Origin: Plicaturopsis crispa FD-325 SS-3
Taxonomy: Eukaryota > Basidiomycota > Agaricomycetes > Amylocorticiales > Amylocorticiaceae
Direction of reading: 5' to 3'
Length of the DNA: 64,000 nt
Assembly (NCBI GenBank): GCA_000827205.1
Contig: KN832560.1
Coordinates: 958,743-1,022,742 of the forward strand
Shown here: piece by piece, positions 26,001 to 37,202 of the stretch
Position numbering within the stretch: the stretch's first letter is position 1
Layout: each line of letters opens with the position of its first letter
Translations under genes and position numbers: made by a program
Notes under the pieces: model-generated
Database searches by the model: none
What the model saw: only the letters and a program-made list of their open reading frames with translations
Told to the model about the DNA's origin: nothing

Positions 26001-26463
26001 GAGGGGATATGAACGCGACTTTTTTTTGTACTTCACTAGCACCCGTCAATGTGGCATTGGTCGTGACACTGCCGTTCGTAGTTTTGCGTGAGCTGCGACC
26101 GGTAGAATCTGGTTCGGCGCGTGACGATGATGGGGGATGAGAGGGCGCATCTTCGTCCGTGCGTAGGGACGGTGCATTATGCCGTGGAGGGGTATGTGTA
26201 GATGTTGAATGAGCGGACGCAATCGAGGGGGAGGGTTCGTCGATAGGTGGAAGTGGTCGTGCTGTTAGGTCTGGCAACGGCTTGTACGACGCGATCGAGT
26301 TCGGGGTAGTCGATGACGGGCGCTGCTGCGGAGGGGGCCATTCTGGTAAAGGGGGAAGTTGAAGGAGTTTTGCATCCTTTTCCTTCTGCGTCGGCGAGTT
26401 GGTTGAATCTTTGTCCTTCTCCTTAGTGACGCCTCGCTGGATGCGATGGAATAGAGCCTTCAT
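23083..26463 (-). CDS. Rho guanine-nucleotide exchange factor (DH domain, probable PH domain)
   Basis: Dbl-family exchange factor of roughly 1,040 residues, expected to load GTP on a Rho/Cdc42-type GTPase in polarity or wall signalling. The N-terminal ~260 residues are Ser/Pro/Thr-rich and disordered. Helix 1 of the DH domain is RQEVLWEIVASEER|YVGELMKM, split by a GC-AG intron (25517-25570). A disordered insertion of roughly 190 residues (25460-24905) precedes the rest of the DH domain, which includes GLRKRYDEQYPLVRSLADVF and the diagnostic helix SKPFQRLLKYPLLFQNLL (about 24500). A PH-like module follows (KRLSDVLQ, LWLVVFNDVVLRCQ, LYKFIKIETW), then a Ser/Thr/Pro-rich C-terminus with DSGVGFYRQMMAQDPSL. 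Other introns: 24698-24750 and two near 23890-23845 and 23780-23725. The start at 26463 (MKALFHRIQRG) is the first ATG of the frame. The target GTPase cannot be read from the sequence. Confidence 0.88.
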
Positions 26464-26671
26464 GGCGCTCAGCCTGAGCCAGGCAGTAGCGTCGCAAAGA
26501 CAAGACGGATGGCCGTAAGGAAATGGTGAAGTACAGGGAAGAAAAGCAAAGAGTGCTGCGTAGGGCGTGCAAGGATGGCTATGCTAAAATCCACGGTGGG
26601 ACTTGTACTTTTCGCCTGCAATTCTTGCCTCGTGTTTCTTCATCTTCGCTAGATTTCGCATGCTGCACCAG

Positions 26672-27587
26672 ATGGCACCGCCGTTGCCAGCCTTTCAAAC
26701 AAAACATATCCATTTGCTCGAATACCCGTTTCTCAATCATTCCTTTCTCCTTGCGCAGCAAGACGACGGCGGCTCCAATGGCACAGCGCTATGGCTCGGA
26801 GCGCAGTGTCTCTCCCTCTACCTCGCCGACGTTCTCCGTAAACACCGCGCTACACCCTCCTCACCGCGCCCGAGGCTCGTGGAATTAGGCAGTGGAATTG
26901 GGCTATCAGCGTGCGTTTACGGTGCATATGCCCTTCTAGCTTGAGTCGCCGCAACCGCCTGCTCGTCCTGAACTTTGTTTATTTCGCGTCCACGCATCTT
27001 CTAGCCTCGCGGCTGCCGCACTGGGCTGGGACGTCCTCGCGACAGACGTGCCCGCGGTCATCTCGACCGTTCTCACACGCAACGTAGAGCATAACACCCC
27101 GCTCTTATCTCCGGACAGCGCCGGCAGCATACAGATACGCGAATTGGACTGGACCGTGCCTCCCGAGGAATGGCGTTGGGATAACGATTCGGCCATCGCG
27201 TCCGCAACTTCCCCTCCGGCAGCGCCAAGTACCGCGGGACAGCTGCGTCCGCCCTTTGACCTTATTATCACATCCGATACGCTTTACTCGCCGTCTCTAA
27301 TTGATCCCCTCCTCCGTACGCTGCACGCCCTTGCCGTGCAATCGTTTACCTCACGCCCGCCCCCAATCTACGTCTGTATCGAACGCAGAGATCCTGCGCT
27401 TATCGACACTGCTCTCGCCCGCGCCCGCGATACCTGGGGGTTCACCACCGAAAGAATCAGCCAGGGCAAGGTTTCGCGCGCCATGTCTCGACACGGGGGA
27501 ATAAAGTGGGCAAAGGATGATTGGGATGGAGTCGAAGTGTGGAAGTTGGTCCTTCAGCGCTCTTCAGCGGACACACAGTATGCTTGA
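26672..27587 (+). CDS. METTL21/EFM-like protein lysine methyltransferase (Methyltransf_16 family)
   Basis: Seven-beta-strand SAM-dependent methyltransferase of the family that includes METTL21 and yeast Efm enzymes, which methylate lysines of translation factors or chaperones. Seen: TALWLGAQCLSLYL, the family's Trp-containing block before motif I; motif I VELGSGIGLSA (about 26880) joined by an intron (26913-27004) to LAAAALGWDVLATDVP, which supplies the acidic residue that binds SAM ribose; and PFDLIITSDTLYSPSLI (about 27253), the equivalent of the D-x-x-Y motif IV (here SDTLY). Length is about 275 residues, close to the family norm. The start at 26672 (MAPPLPAF) is chosen; an in-frame ATG at 26660 would add four residues. 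The gene is divergent from the RhoGEF gene with about 0.2 kb between starts. The substrate is not decidable. Confidence 0.85.
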
Positions 27588-28380
27588 TCGTCTGCAGCGT
27601 TAACTCAGCGCCGTAGATGCCAGGCCATTCACAGTTTAGGTGACTTATGTTCATCGTTGACATAGAGCTTAGAAGGCAGAAAGCTCTAGCGGTATCATGT
27701 CAGGGAAACAGACTGTACACATTGAGTGAGCTGTAGAACCAACATTTTGCTATCCTACATGGTTTTGATCAACACTGTACGGCCAGTGAAAGTGCTGTAA
27801 TGATGGTGCCCACTGAAATTTTCAGTCTGAAATGCAGCGACGATCTCTGTGCAGAGTGCATGCGCCAATGTCGCGTCTTAGTGTCACAGCATCTATGTAG
27901 CGCCGACTGTGTATCAATAAGCGCCAATCAGCATTTTACACCGTATGCGCGTCAGTAGGCGTCAGCCCAGCGCCAGTGGAATGTCAATCAAGTTGTTCAG
28001 CGGCGGGCAGGGGTTGGGGAGCACTTGGTCGCACCATCTTGTTGCATCCCCTCGGATGCCTATTCGCAAAGCTATGGCAGAAGTGAAACAGCAGACAGAG
28101 AACGCAGTCATCGCAAACCATCACGACGCACATAACGGTATCAAGACCAGACGCAGCTCGAGAACATCGCAATCTTCACTTCGATTGCAATAAACAACAC
28201 GGGGAGCACGAAAGCAACAGCAGTGGATTATTAGGTCTGTGTATCTATGGGTTAGTGTTCTCTTCGGGTGGTACATTCGTCAAAATCATCCGTGGCCATC
28301 CGTAGGGCGTCGTCGTCGTCAGGGTATAATGTGGGTGGTAGTTGAATATAAGATCATGCCGTCGACCTGGAGCAAGTGGG
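27588..28380. other. Convergent intergenic region
   Basis: About 0.8 kb between two converging 3' ends. No coding frame with family signal, tRNA or repeat recognised. Confidence 0.4.
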
Positions 28381-29245
28381 TCAGCAAGGGAGCGGCAAGA
28401 CGGATGGACGGGGTGCGTACGGTGCGTCGGTCCCGTTAGCATCGGTATTGTTTTCGTCTCCTTCCCCGTCCGCCTCTTCCCTTCTCGTCGATACTAGTCG
28501 GAGACTCCGATCGAAGCCATGATTCGACTGAACGTACCGCACCGGTGAGCCAAGGGCAAATAGCATGAAGTGAAAGGTGCGTACCAGATCTCGCCAGGTC
28601 TCCTCTTCGTCGTTCTCGGTCTGTAGTTGGTATATCTGCAGGAATCCTTTGAACCTAGACGGGAGCATGAAGTCAATGAGAATCGTACTCGTAGAAATCG
28701 AGAACGCGAAAGTCGAGGAGAAGCTGGACACCAGAGAGACGGGCACACTGGAAGTTGACGAATAGAGAAAGAAAACTCACGTCAAACCGCCGTCATCAGT
28801 GACATCCAGAAATTCCACCAGCTCTTCTTTGGTTTCTGCGCTAAATGGCGCGCCGTTCGTATCGCGCGCCCACGCGTCGAGACCCTCAGGCGTTAGATAT
28901 GCCGATGCGGGCGGTGATAATAGCGACTTGGAGAGCGCGTCCCTCGATTCCGTAGGTGTCGTCGGGTGCGTGGGTGGTGCGGATGGGACACAGTATTTAG
29001 AGAAGATATGCGCGAGACACGCTTCAAGCTACGGAAATAAATCGAAATCGATGAGTAAAATGAGGTAGCATAACGAATGAGGGACGTACTTTGAGGGAGA
29101 TGCCGCCATCGTCGTCGAGGAGCTGCACGCCGGGTTGCGCGTTCCTCCTGCCCTGACGTGAGGCTGGCTCTGGTGTCTCTGGGCGTGGAGACTGTATCCT
29201 GTCAAACGCGGGGTTTGCTACGCTCGTCGACGGCATATGTGGCAT
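28381..29245 (-). CDS. Conserved-looking small protein with an EF-hand-like helix, function unknown
   Basis: Four exons joined through clear splice sites (introns 29029-29089, about 28661-28780 and about 28520-28580) give about 215 residues. The N-terminus is Pro/Ser-rich, followed by a hydrophilic helical middle (GISLK|LEACLAHIFSKYCV). A segment FLDVTDDGGLT|FKGFLQIYQLQ then ETWRDL and NHGFDRSLRLV resembles the helix-loop-helix of EF-hand or Miro-like modules. The C-terminus is acidic then Asn/Thr/Pro-rich. There is no signal peptide or membrane helix. Starts at 29245 (MPHMPST) and 29236 are both possible. The gene shares a 236-bp divergent promoter with Prp28. I do not recognise the family with certainty; the EF-hand comparison is inference from pattern only. 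Confidence 0.6.
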
Positions 29246-29481
29246 AAGGGATACAAGTGGCGAGAGACGGAGACGGAAGGGAAGAGATGGCAGGGGGATG
29301 CAAGAGATCGAGCTCGACAAGAAAGAAATCAAAGAAATTGGAAAGTTGTAGACCACCCACGTGGCCATGTCATAGGTCCACAGACCGTGCTTTATGCGGG
29401 TCCGGAGTCTGCAGGCGCCTCGAAGTGTCTTGCCTTCCTCTTTCACGACGAAACACGGTATTGAGAGCTTCAACGACCGCC

Positions 29482-32365
29482 ATGGCCGCCAGGAGTGAAC
29501 CGCTCTCCATAGAATCCCTGCTACAGAAGCAGAAGAGCGAGAAAGAGGCTGCTTCAAAAGTGCGTATTGTCTCATTGCAGAGTTTATATGCATCAGCTCA
29601 CACCGTTTCCAGCCTAAATTCCTCTCGAAAGAGGAGCGCGCCAAGCTCGCTATCGCAAAACGTGCACAAGAGATAAGAGAACAGAAGGAGAAAGAGGAGG
29701 CTGCCAGAAAGGACAGGGACAAACTCGAGCAAGAAGCGGAGGAGATTCGCGCCAGGGAACGCGGTTCAAATGGCAGCAGGTACGGAGGTGGTGGAGGTGG
29801 AAACAGACGTTAGTCCATTAACATAGCTATTATTCCCTGCGTTCCAGCTTATTGACTTGATGGGCGCGTTTTAACAGCCGAGGAGCGGTACGCGCACCCC
29901 GAAAAGAATGATAGATATGGCAGACGAGGGGGCGACCGACGGGATGGGAGGGATAATCGGGACGGTAGAAGAGACTCGCGACATGACGATCGCCACCCTC
30001 CTCCGCCTCCACAGCAGCAACCACCGCCAAGAGGGCTACAAAATGTGCCGACTGGACCTCGGGCAGAGCGCGGTAAGGCTCCTCCAACGGGTCCAGCGGC
30101 AGCGAATGGATCCTCTTCCTCGATGCCGCCACCTCCAGTGCCTTCGTCGGCCTCACAGCCAGTGCCGTCCGAGTCTTCAAACGGGTACGTCCCCCCAATG
30201 ACTACCGACGATCTTTCTGCCATTCGCTCGCGATACCTGGGTGTCGACAAGAAGAAGCGCAAAATACGCAAAATGAATGATCGCAAATTTGTGTTCGACT
30301 GGGACGCGCAGGACGACACGTTCGCAGCTGATTCGCCTGTCGCTGTCGGGAGTACCCGACAGGGAGCACAGGTGATGTTCGGGCGGGGGCGACTAGCTGG
30401 TATGGACGACGGTGGTGGACACGGGCCGCGGAAGCCTGGGTCGGGGCCTGATGCGCATCTGGCGGACCCTATGGAGCGGCGGAAGGCAGCAAAAGCCGGG
30501 CTAGACGAGAGGCATTGGACGGAGAAGCCTTTGGAGGAGATGAAAGAGAGAGATTGGAGAATATTCCGGGAGGATTTCAGTATTTCTGCACGCGGTCAGT
30601 GGATGCAGCTTCTCGTTGAAAACTATGTCTTCATATTTCTATGACAAGGTGGCCAAATCCCACATCCTCTGCGGTCCTGGACCGAATCTGCTATTCCGAA
30701 GGCAATCTTGGACGTCGTAGACTCCATAGGCTACAAGGACCCTTCGCCCATTCAACGTCAAGCGATTCCCATTGGTCTCCAAAATCGAGACATCATTGGC
30801 ATTGCTGAGACTGGTATGTTACCCGCATGCTTCTTGCATGTCCGCGTATATTAATGCGCCATCCTAGGTTCCGGTAAAACGGCAGCTTTCGTTATCCCTA
30901 TGCTGGCCTTCATATCGGATCTGCCGCCTTTCACGGACGACAACAGGCATCTGGGCCCGTATGCACTCATCATGGCCCCGACTCGTGAGTTGGCACAACA
31001 AATCGAAGGAGAGGCGCGAAAATTCGCGTCTCCACTTGGTTTCCGTTGTGTCTCCATTGTCGGAGGGGTGCGGACAATTCCGTCCCTTCACAATTTTGCC
31101 TTACTGACAACTTTCTCTCATTCACCAGCGCGCCGTCGAAGAGCAACAATTCAACCTCCGGGAGGGTGCCGAGATTATCATCGCCACTCCGGGTCGTCTC
31201 AAGGATGTCATCGAGCGGCACGTCCTCGTGCTCTCGCAGTGTCGTTACGTTGTCATGGACGAAGCAGACCGAATGGTCCATCTCGGCTTTGAGGTCGATC
31301 TCACCTTTATCCTCGATGCGCTACCCGCCGAGACGATGCAGGGTGAAGACCTTGGCGAACAAATGGATGTAGATGGCGCGACAATGATCAAGAAGGGGCG
31401 GACGCGTGTGACCACGCTGTTCTCGGCCACGATGCCTGCTGCTGTTGAACGGCTAGCGAGGAAATATCTCAGGAAACCCGCGGTGATTACTATTGGTGAA
31501 GCCGGTAGGGCAGTCGATACCGTTGAACAGAGGGTCGAGTTTGTCAGCGGAGAGGAGAAGAAGAAGTGGGTGCATCTCATCCTCGCATATTTCGGCATAT
31601 TCATCTTTTGTGTAGGCAAAAGCTACTCGAGATCCTCAACAGCGGTCAATTCGCCTCTCCGATCATCGTGTTCGTCAACCAAAAGAAGACGGCGGACATG
31701 GTCGCGAAAGACCTGTCCCGTGCAGGCGTACGTACCTATTTACCACTGTCGTCTGCACGCTGCTCACAAATATGTATATTTGTAGTGGAATGCAGCTACG
31801 TTGCATTCGGGAAAGAACCAGGAGCAACGAGAGGCGTCGCTGCAGGCACTGCGCTCTGGCGAGTCCGACGTGCTCGTCGCAACGGATCTGGCTGGTCGTG
31901 GTATCGATGTACAGGACGTCAGTCTTGTGATCAATTTCCAGATGGCAAACACGATCGAAGCATACGTTCATCGTATTGGTGCGCATTATTATTTCTTTTT
32001 TTATGCTTGATCGTATGCTGATGGTATATGCGATGGCACAGGTCGTACTGGACGTGCGGGCAAGCAGGGTGTAGCCATAACTTTCCTCACAAATGACGAC
32101 GACGAAGTGATGTGCGTTCTCCCCTCTTCATTTTACTCGGCGACATTTCTGACGATTTCATGGCATCTAGGTACGAGCTCAAGAACGGTTCGTATTCTGT
32201 AATTCTTTCTCTCTCCCACTGTGATGTTAACATCTGTGCCTTTTCCCAGAGATCTCGAAGAGTCCCGTGTCCAAGGTGCCTCCCGAGCTTGCTCGTCACG
32301 AGTCTGCACAGCACAAGGTGACGAGGGACATGAAGCGCAAGCGCGACGCCGACGACCAGGGCTAA
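29482..32365 (+). CDS. PRP28: Prp28 pre-mRNA splicing DEAD-box RNA helicase (U5-100K)
   Basis: ATP-dependent helicase of the spliceosome that displaces U1 from the 5' splice site so that U6 can pair. The N-terminal third is Lys/Glu-rich then Arg/Asp- and Pro-rich, as in U5-100K. A conserved segment [20 protein letters not shown]-like (about 30220) and FDWDAQDDT follow. Helicase motifs in order: Q motif [10 protein letters not shown], motif [12 protein letters not shown] (split by an intron), Ia [11 protein letters not shown], Ib [45 protein letters not shown] and VI YVHRIG|RTGRAG. Eleven or so exons are needed; one is only 17 nt (32171-32187). Length is about 760 residues. Start ATG 29482 has context CCGCCATGG. 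The gene is divergent from the small gene on its left. Confidence 0.95.
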
Positions 32366-32778
32366 GCATTTTGAAGCCTTCCTTGCGCTCGCGCTTGGTT
32401 GTTGTCTCGGATGTTTCGATAGCGGTGTGTAGAGAGGATATGCGATATAGTCACGATATGTTTAGTCCTCGGCCGATGTACTGATATAACTCTTTGAGTG
32501 GTTTCACTCTCGATTCTCGCTCAATTCTACATTGCTCGAGCATGTAGTCACATTGCACATAGCAAACGGCAAGACTTCAATGAACAGAGGATTAGTCCGA
32601 CAAGTTGGCAGTAAGCTTGAGTGACGCGGACAATATTGGAGTCCCTTCGGGGTCCTACCCGCGTCAGGACCCGGGGACCCACCCAGCGCCTCGGTAACGC
32701 CCCAGCCAACGTGGTGCATTTTCAGGGATTTTATTCCTCCCCTCACGGCCCTCATCTCTCCACCACAATCCGACCGTC
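32366..32778. other. Intergenic between Prp28 and phosphatidylserine synthase genes
   Basis: Tandem-gene spacer of 0.4 kb containing the 3' end of one gene and the promoter of the next. Nothing else seen. Confidence 0.4.
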
Positions 32779-33632
32779 ATGAGTTTACGAAAATCGGCAA
32801 AGGAAACGTCTGACGAAATTATGGCGAAGTCGAAGGCAGAGGCGCTGCACCAGTACGAAGACACGGACGGACATTTCTCATTAGTGAGGTGCAGTACATT
32901 CGCGCTCACAAGACCGCTGCTCACAACTCATTCTGTACGATTTTCTCCCTTTCCTACACAGGAATTTCCGGCTTGCGGACTTAGTGACGATAATGAATGG
33001 CGTCTGCGGGTCGTTCTCTATCTTCTCGTCTGCGAGGTACCTCTTGACGAAGGACGACGACTATTTGTGGTCCGCACTTGCGTTCCCGCTTGCGGGTCTC
33101 ATGTTCGACTTCTTCGACGGGAAAGTCGCTAGATGGAGGAAGTCGAGTAGCATGCTAGGACAGGAGCTGGACAGTCTAGCAGACCTCGTAAGTCTTGCTT
33201 TGTGGACGGCAGTATAGACCTTAACTAAAAGTGTGCTCTCCCTAGATTTCATTCGGCGTAGCACCCGCCCTACTAGCCTTCGTGGTTGGGCTACGGTCCT
33301 ATTTGGATACCGTCTGTCTCACAGGATTTATCTGTTGCGGCTTAGCTCGCCTCGCTAGATTCAACGCGACCGTGGCCCTCGTGCCGAAAGACGATTCCGG
33401 AAAGGCGCGGTACTTCGAGGGCCTCCCAATTCCCTCTTCTCTAGGGCTCGTAGCCGTTCTCTCGTACTGGGCAAAGCAGGGCTGGATTGAGGGCAAAGAG
33501 GGCATACCCGGCGGCGTCCTCACGCTGTGGGGCCAGACGGGTGGACGCGGAGATGTACACACCGTCAGCCTGGTGTTTGCGGTTTGGGCGGCTGCGATGG
33601 TCAGCAAAACACTTCGCGTACCGAAGATATGA
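32779..33632 (+). CDS. CHO1: CDP-diacylglycerol-serine O-phosphatidyltransferase (phosphatidylserine synthase)
   Basis: Integral ER membrane enzyme that transfers a phosphatidyl group from CDP-diacylglycerol to serine. The CDP-alcohol phosphotransferase signature D-G-x2-A-R-x8-G-x3-D-x3-D is seen directly as FDGKVARWRKSSSMLGQELD followed by SLAD (about 33110-33187). The preceding segment RLADLVTIMNGVCGSFSIF and the later block FGVAPALLAF, GLARLARFN and YFEGLPIPSS are typical of Cho1-type synthases. Three exons: 32779-about 32888, about 32962-33188 and about 33246-33632, with introns of about 58-73 bp. Length is about 240 residues with five or six hydrophobic segments. The start at 32779 is followed by a short hydrophilic N-terminus, as in yeast Cho1. 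PssA-type phosphatidylglycerophosphate synthases are less likely given GLARLARFN. Confidence 0.92.
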
Positions 33633-34121
33633 GTGAGCATCAGGCTTAAAAAGGGGATACACGGCTTACTTTATGAACTCATGACAAGGTGCTACGCTAC
33701 GAAATACACAATATTGTTCCGGATCGAATTTAGACCTGTTTTCTTGCATGATTCGTCCTGCTAGCCAGCCAAAACTGCTATTGATAGTCCCTCCAGACCG
33801 CGGGTCTGAGCCGGCAACCTTTTATTGACGGGATTCGATTGTGCTACGAAGCTGTTTCAGCACACATTCTACGGCGAGGGTGGGTATGTATGTGCTCGCT
33901 GTTCCTACTCACATTGCGTGACGTAGCTAGAGTGCTGACGAACACATAGCACCTCTCCCGTCCACTGGCAAGCCCGTGCACTGACATGACTCTGTTGATC
34001 CATTTGCACGTTTGAGTCATAAGGATCGGGGGCTGTGGCTGCGCGTCTCGTATAAAGATCGTCTCAAGTGAGGACCTCCTCAGTCTTATACTTAGCCAAT
34101 CTTCATATTTAACCAGGCTCC
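33633..34121. other. Intergenic left of the repeat cluster
   Basis: 3' region of the phosphatidylserine synthase gene, then about 0.4 kb without coding signal, up to the TA that borders the first repeat copy. Confidence 0.4.
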
Positions 34122-34123
34122 TA

Positions 34124-34445
34124 CCAAGCCGCACGTTACGAGGGTGGGGGTCCCATGCTAGTAGCTGTACACTGTGTAAATACGAGAAATCAGACCATGT
34201 GCAAACCACGCGACACCCACGCGACATTTCAAAGTCCCTCAACTCTTATTTCCCTCCACCCTCTCCACGGCGGCTTGCCGAAAACATTGGTAAACAAGAC
34301 AGCCACAGGTCCACGAACGCGCTGTGGCGCGTCGCCGCTTTGCGGCGGGGCAGGGGTGCCTCACTTGTGTCGACACACGGTATCACATAAAGCATGTTCT
34401 ACTTACTTTTTGTGCACATTTGGACTGCTTCCCGATTTTTTCCGC
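34124..34445. repeat. Partial copy of the foldback element, identical to 35074-35395, ends at the assembly gap
   Basis: 322 bp beginning CCAAGCCGCACGTTACG directly after a TA. By line-by-line comparison I see no difference from 35074-35395. The copy runs into the N gap exactly where the T-rich tract begins in the complete copy. Its other end should lie in the gap, because 34886 onward does not resemble the element. Confidence 0.85.
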
Positions 34446-34885
34446 NNNNNNNNNNNNNNNNNNNNNNNNNNNNNNNNNNNNNNNNNNNNNNNNNNNNNNN
34501 NNNNNNNNNNNNNNNNNNNNNNNNNNNNNNNNNNNNNNNNNNNNNNNNNNNNNNNNNNNNNNNNNNNNNNNNNNNNNNNNNNNNNNNNNNNNNNNNNNNN
34601 NNNNNNNNNNNNNNNNNNNNNNNNNNNNNNNNNNNNNNNNNNNNNNNNNNNNNNNNNNNNNNNNNNNNNNNNNNNNNNNNNNNNNNNNNNNNNNNNNNNN
34701 NNNNNNNNNNNNNNNNNNNNNNNNNNNNNNNNNNNNNNNNNNNNNNNNNNNNNNNNNNNNNNNNNNNNNNNNNNNNNNNNNNNNNNNNNNNNNNNNNNNN
34801 NNNNNNNNNNNNNNNNNNNNNNNNNNNNNNNNNNNNNNNNNNNNNNNNNNNNNNNNNNNNNNNNNNNNNNNNNNNNNNNNNNNNN
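34446..34885. other. Assembly gap (440 N)
   Basis: Unresolved bases next to a repeat whose identical copy lies 0.95 kb away. The missing sequence probably contains the remainder of the first foldback-element copy. Confidence 0.98.
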
Positions 34886-35073
34886 AGCGGTACACGCTCT
34901 GTACCAGTTGATGGGCCGGTCGTCTCGGGCTGATGGACTCATTGGAATCCCAATGGACGTGTCTACGGTCACCGTAGATCTTGCTGCCTGTCGGAATCCA
35001 ATGGCAAGCCCACTCAAATTCCGTCAATACTGATGCTCATTGGATTTTCATTGAGCTCCGGTCTTGGGGTGTA

Positions 35074-35809
35074 CCAAGCCGCACGTTACGAGGGTGGGGG
35101 TCCCATGCTAGTAGCTGTACACTGTGTAAATACGAGAAATCAGACCATGTGCAAACCACGCGACACCCACGCGACATTTCAAAGTCCCTCAACTCTTATT
35201 TCCCTCCACCCTCTCCACGGCGGCTTGCCGAAAACATTGGTAAACAAGACAGCCACAGGTCCACGAACGCGCTGTGGCGCGTCGCCGCTTTGCGGCGGGG
35301 CAGGGGTGCCTCACTTGTGTCGACACACGGTATCACATAAAGCATGTTCTACTTACTTTTTGTGCACATTTGGACTGCTTCCCGATTTTTTCCGCTTTTT
35401 TTCCGCCCTTTTTGCGACGGGATACAGCTTCACCTGCCCAGTTGAGTGGTGAGCACTCGAGTTCATGGGCGAAGTGCGCCAGAAATATTTGTCGCGCTCT
35501 GTGCGCAGTCTGTGAGTGAAATGAAGTAGGTTTACCACTGAAATCTAAGCCAACGGGTGTTTAACGAGGTCCGCACCAGCACATTCGCCGCAAAGCGGCG
35601 ACGCGCCACAGCGCGTTCGTGGACCTGTGGCTGTCTTGTTTACCAATGTTTTCGGCAAGCCGCCGTGGAGAGGGTGGAGGGAAATAAGAGTTGAGGGACT
35701 TTGAAATGTCGCGTGGGTGTCGCGTGGTTTGCACATGGTCTGATTTCTCGTATTTACACAGTGTACAGCTACTAGCATGGGACCCCCACCCTCGTAACGT
35801 GCGGCTTGG
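35074..35809. mobile_element. Foldback/MITE-like element, 736 bp, with 224-bp terminal inverted repeats, flanked by TA
   Basis: The left arm 35074-35297 and right arm 35586-35809 are reverse complements with no difference seen. They enclose a 288-bp centre (35298-35585) with no coding frame. Both outer ends read CCAAGCC/GGCTTGG and abut TA (35072-35073 and 35810-35811). The partial copy at 34124 is also preceded by TA, so TA is a probable target duplication as in Tc1/mariner-type elements. The inner edge of each arm is a perfect small hairpin (CGCCGC-TTT-GCGGCG). Identical arms and an identical neighbouring copy imply recent origin or recent local duplication. There is no transposase, so it is non-autonomous. 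Long arms are also known in Mutator-like elements, but I see no 9-bp duplication. Confidence 0.8.
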
Positions 35810-35831
35810 TAGGTAGGTAGGTAGGTAGGTA
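35810..35831. repeat. GGTA microsatellite
   Basis: About five tandem GGTA units directly at the right end of the foldback element, overlapping its flanking TA. Confidence 0.8.
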
Positions 35832-36094
35832 TATTCTCACGGCGCGGTCCCTTACAAGAACTGCCGCGTAACCGTACGACATACATGAGCGTCACCTGTA
35901 TGCTACGGATACCCAAAACATGAACCGCTGTGAACATCTGACACCTGTAGGAAAACCGTCGTCTAGTAGTCTATATAACAACATACTTAGTACCAGACAC
36001 ACTAATTCTCTCTGTAAGATCCACACGTCTCACGGTAACCATAATTGAAGGTATGCATCATATCTATAAGAATGGGTTGTAATGCCCCTGCCAT

Positions 36095-37202
36095 CTAGTG
36101 CCATCTGGGGCGTCGGAATTGGGGCGGGACATACATAATCGTAGTCGCGAACACCTCGTACACATCCCAGACAAACATCCCGAGCCGCTTTGTCAGTGTC
36201 CGCTCCCGTGTCAACCCAATCAATAAGTCGGCGAGGGGCAGACCGTCGTTTGCAGCCGCCCAGGCAGGCGCTATCCGTTGCACGTCCATTACGAACCCCC
36301 TCCGCACATTCACCAGAGCTGCGTTAGCGGCACACTCTAGTAGAGCGTGGCACTCGTCCTCAACCTCCCAAGAGAAAACATACGTTTCATTGACCGTCAT
36401 GTTTGGCATGCCGATCCTTGTAGATATGGTCGCTCTATCCGTGTTGTTGAAGGGCTGCATCCCGAAGAGAGACGGCGTCGTGACGTTCAGAATGGCGATT
36501 CCAGAAAGATATGCAGTGACATATAGTGTGCCCGAGACAGAGGCTGCAATGTACGTCTGTCTCCATACACTGGCCAGTGCGGATCCTAAACCCGACCATG
36601 CACTGGATCCGTCGTGAGTTGCTGTGAGAGTCTGGTACCTGAGGAACGTGCCCCGAAGTGCAAGCTGTTGCGTTGACGTTACCAAGGCCACCGTTAAAAG
36701 CTAGAGGGAGTAAATCACAGAGATAGAAGTGATGTATGTTGAGAAACTCACGGTGCCAAAAATCTGCGAGACGATAACGAGGACGGTTGAAACGTTCTCT
36801 GATTTTGCGAGTGGCACCACAACACGATGTTCAGCGTGGTGCGACCATACTCCGAGCAGTACTATGTGGATGATTATAACGCTGATGTGGATGCCAATGC
36901 AAGCCCAGCGGAGACCATGAGGCGTCAAGAAAGATGCGGCCTCCAGCCGTGGACGAGGGCGGTGGGAGGCTTCGAGGTAAGCGTCAGCAGAAAAGAAAAA
37001 GAGGTCAACGTCGATGCCACATACCGTCAACGTCGTCGTCTAGGGCGAGGTACGGCAAATTAGCCAGAAGCTCCTCGCCTTGGTGGCCAGGCGGTGCGTT
37101 CTTCCTCATAGGTCCTTCACTTTCTATGGGTCGAGCGTTGCTCTTGAAGCCTATAACTTGCTTCAGGATCTTATAGAAGGGCCTGTCGCGAGGAAAATTC
37201 AT
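36095..37202 (-). CDS. Lineage-specific fungal multi-helix membrane protein, possibly 3'-truncated
   Basis: Three exons joined at consistent phases: 37202-about 37035, about 36980-36752 and about 36702-36095. They give roughly 335 residues. The first exon is hydrophilic (MNFPRDRPFYKILKQV, GEELLANLPYLALDDDVD). The second has a membrane segment WACIGIHISVIIIHIVLLGV. The third has TSTQQLALRG, HDGSSAWSGLGSAL and a hydrophobic stretch SVSGTLYVTAYLSGIAIL. Potential N-glycosylation sites follow (NVT, NNT, NMT, NET). The pattern resembles a widespread unnamed Agaricomycete membrane-protein family with a similar QQLALR...LGSAL block, a comparison made from memory. The frame ends at 36095 soon after a possible donor (ATTAT|GTATGT, about 36130), so the protein could continue toward the foldback element 0.3 kb away, or have been cut short there. 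Start 37202 is a choice; 37268 is also open. Confidence 0.6.

Noticed and set aside
34155-35033. Frames running through the N gap
   Set aside because: They exist only because N was read as an open codon, and there is no protein evidence on either side.
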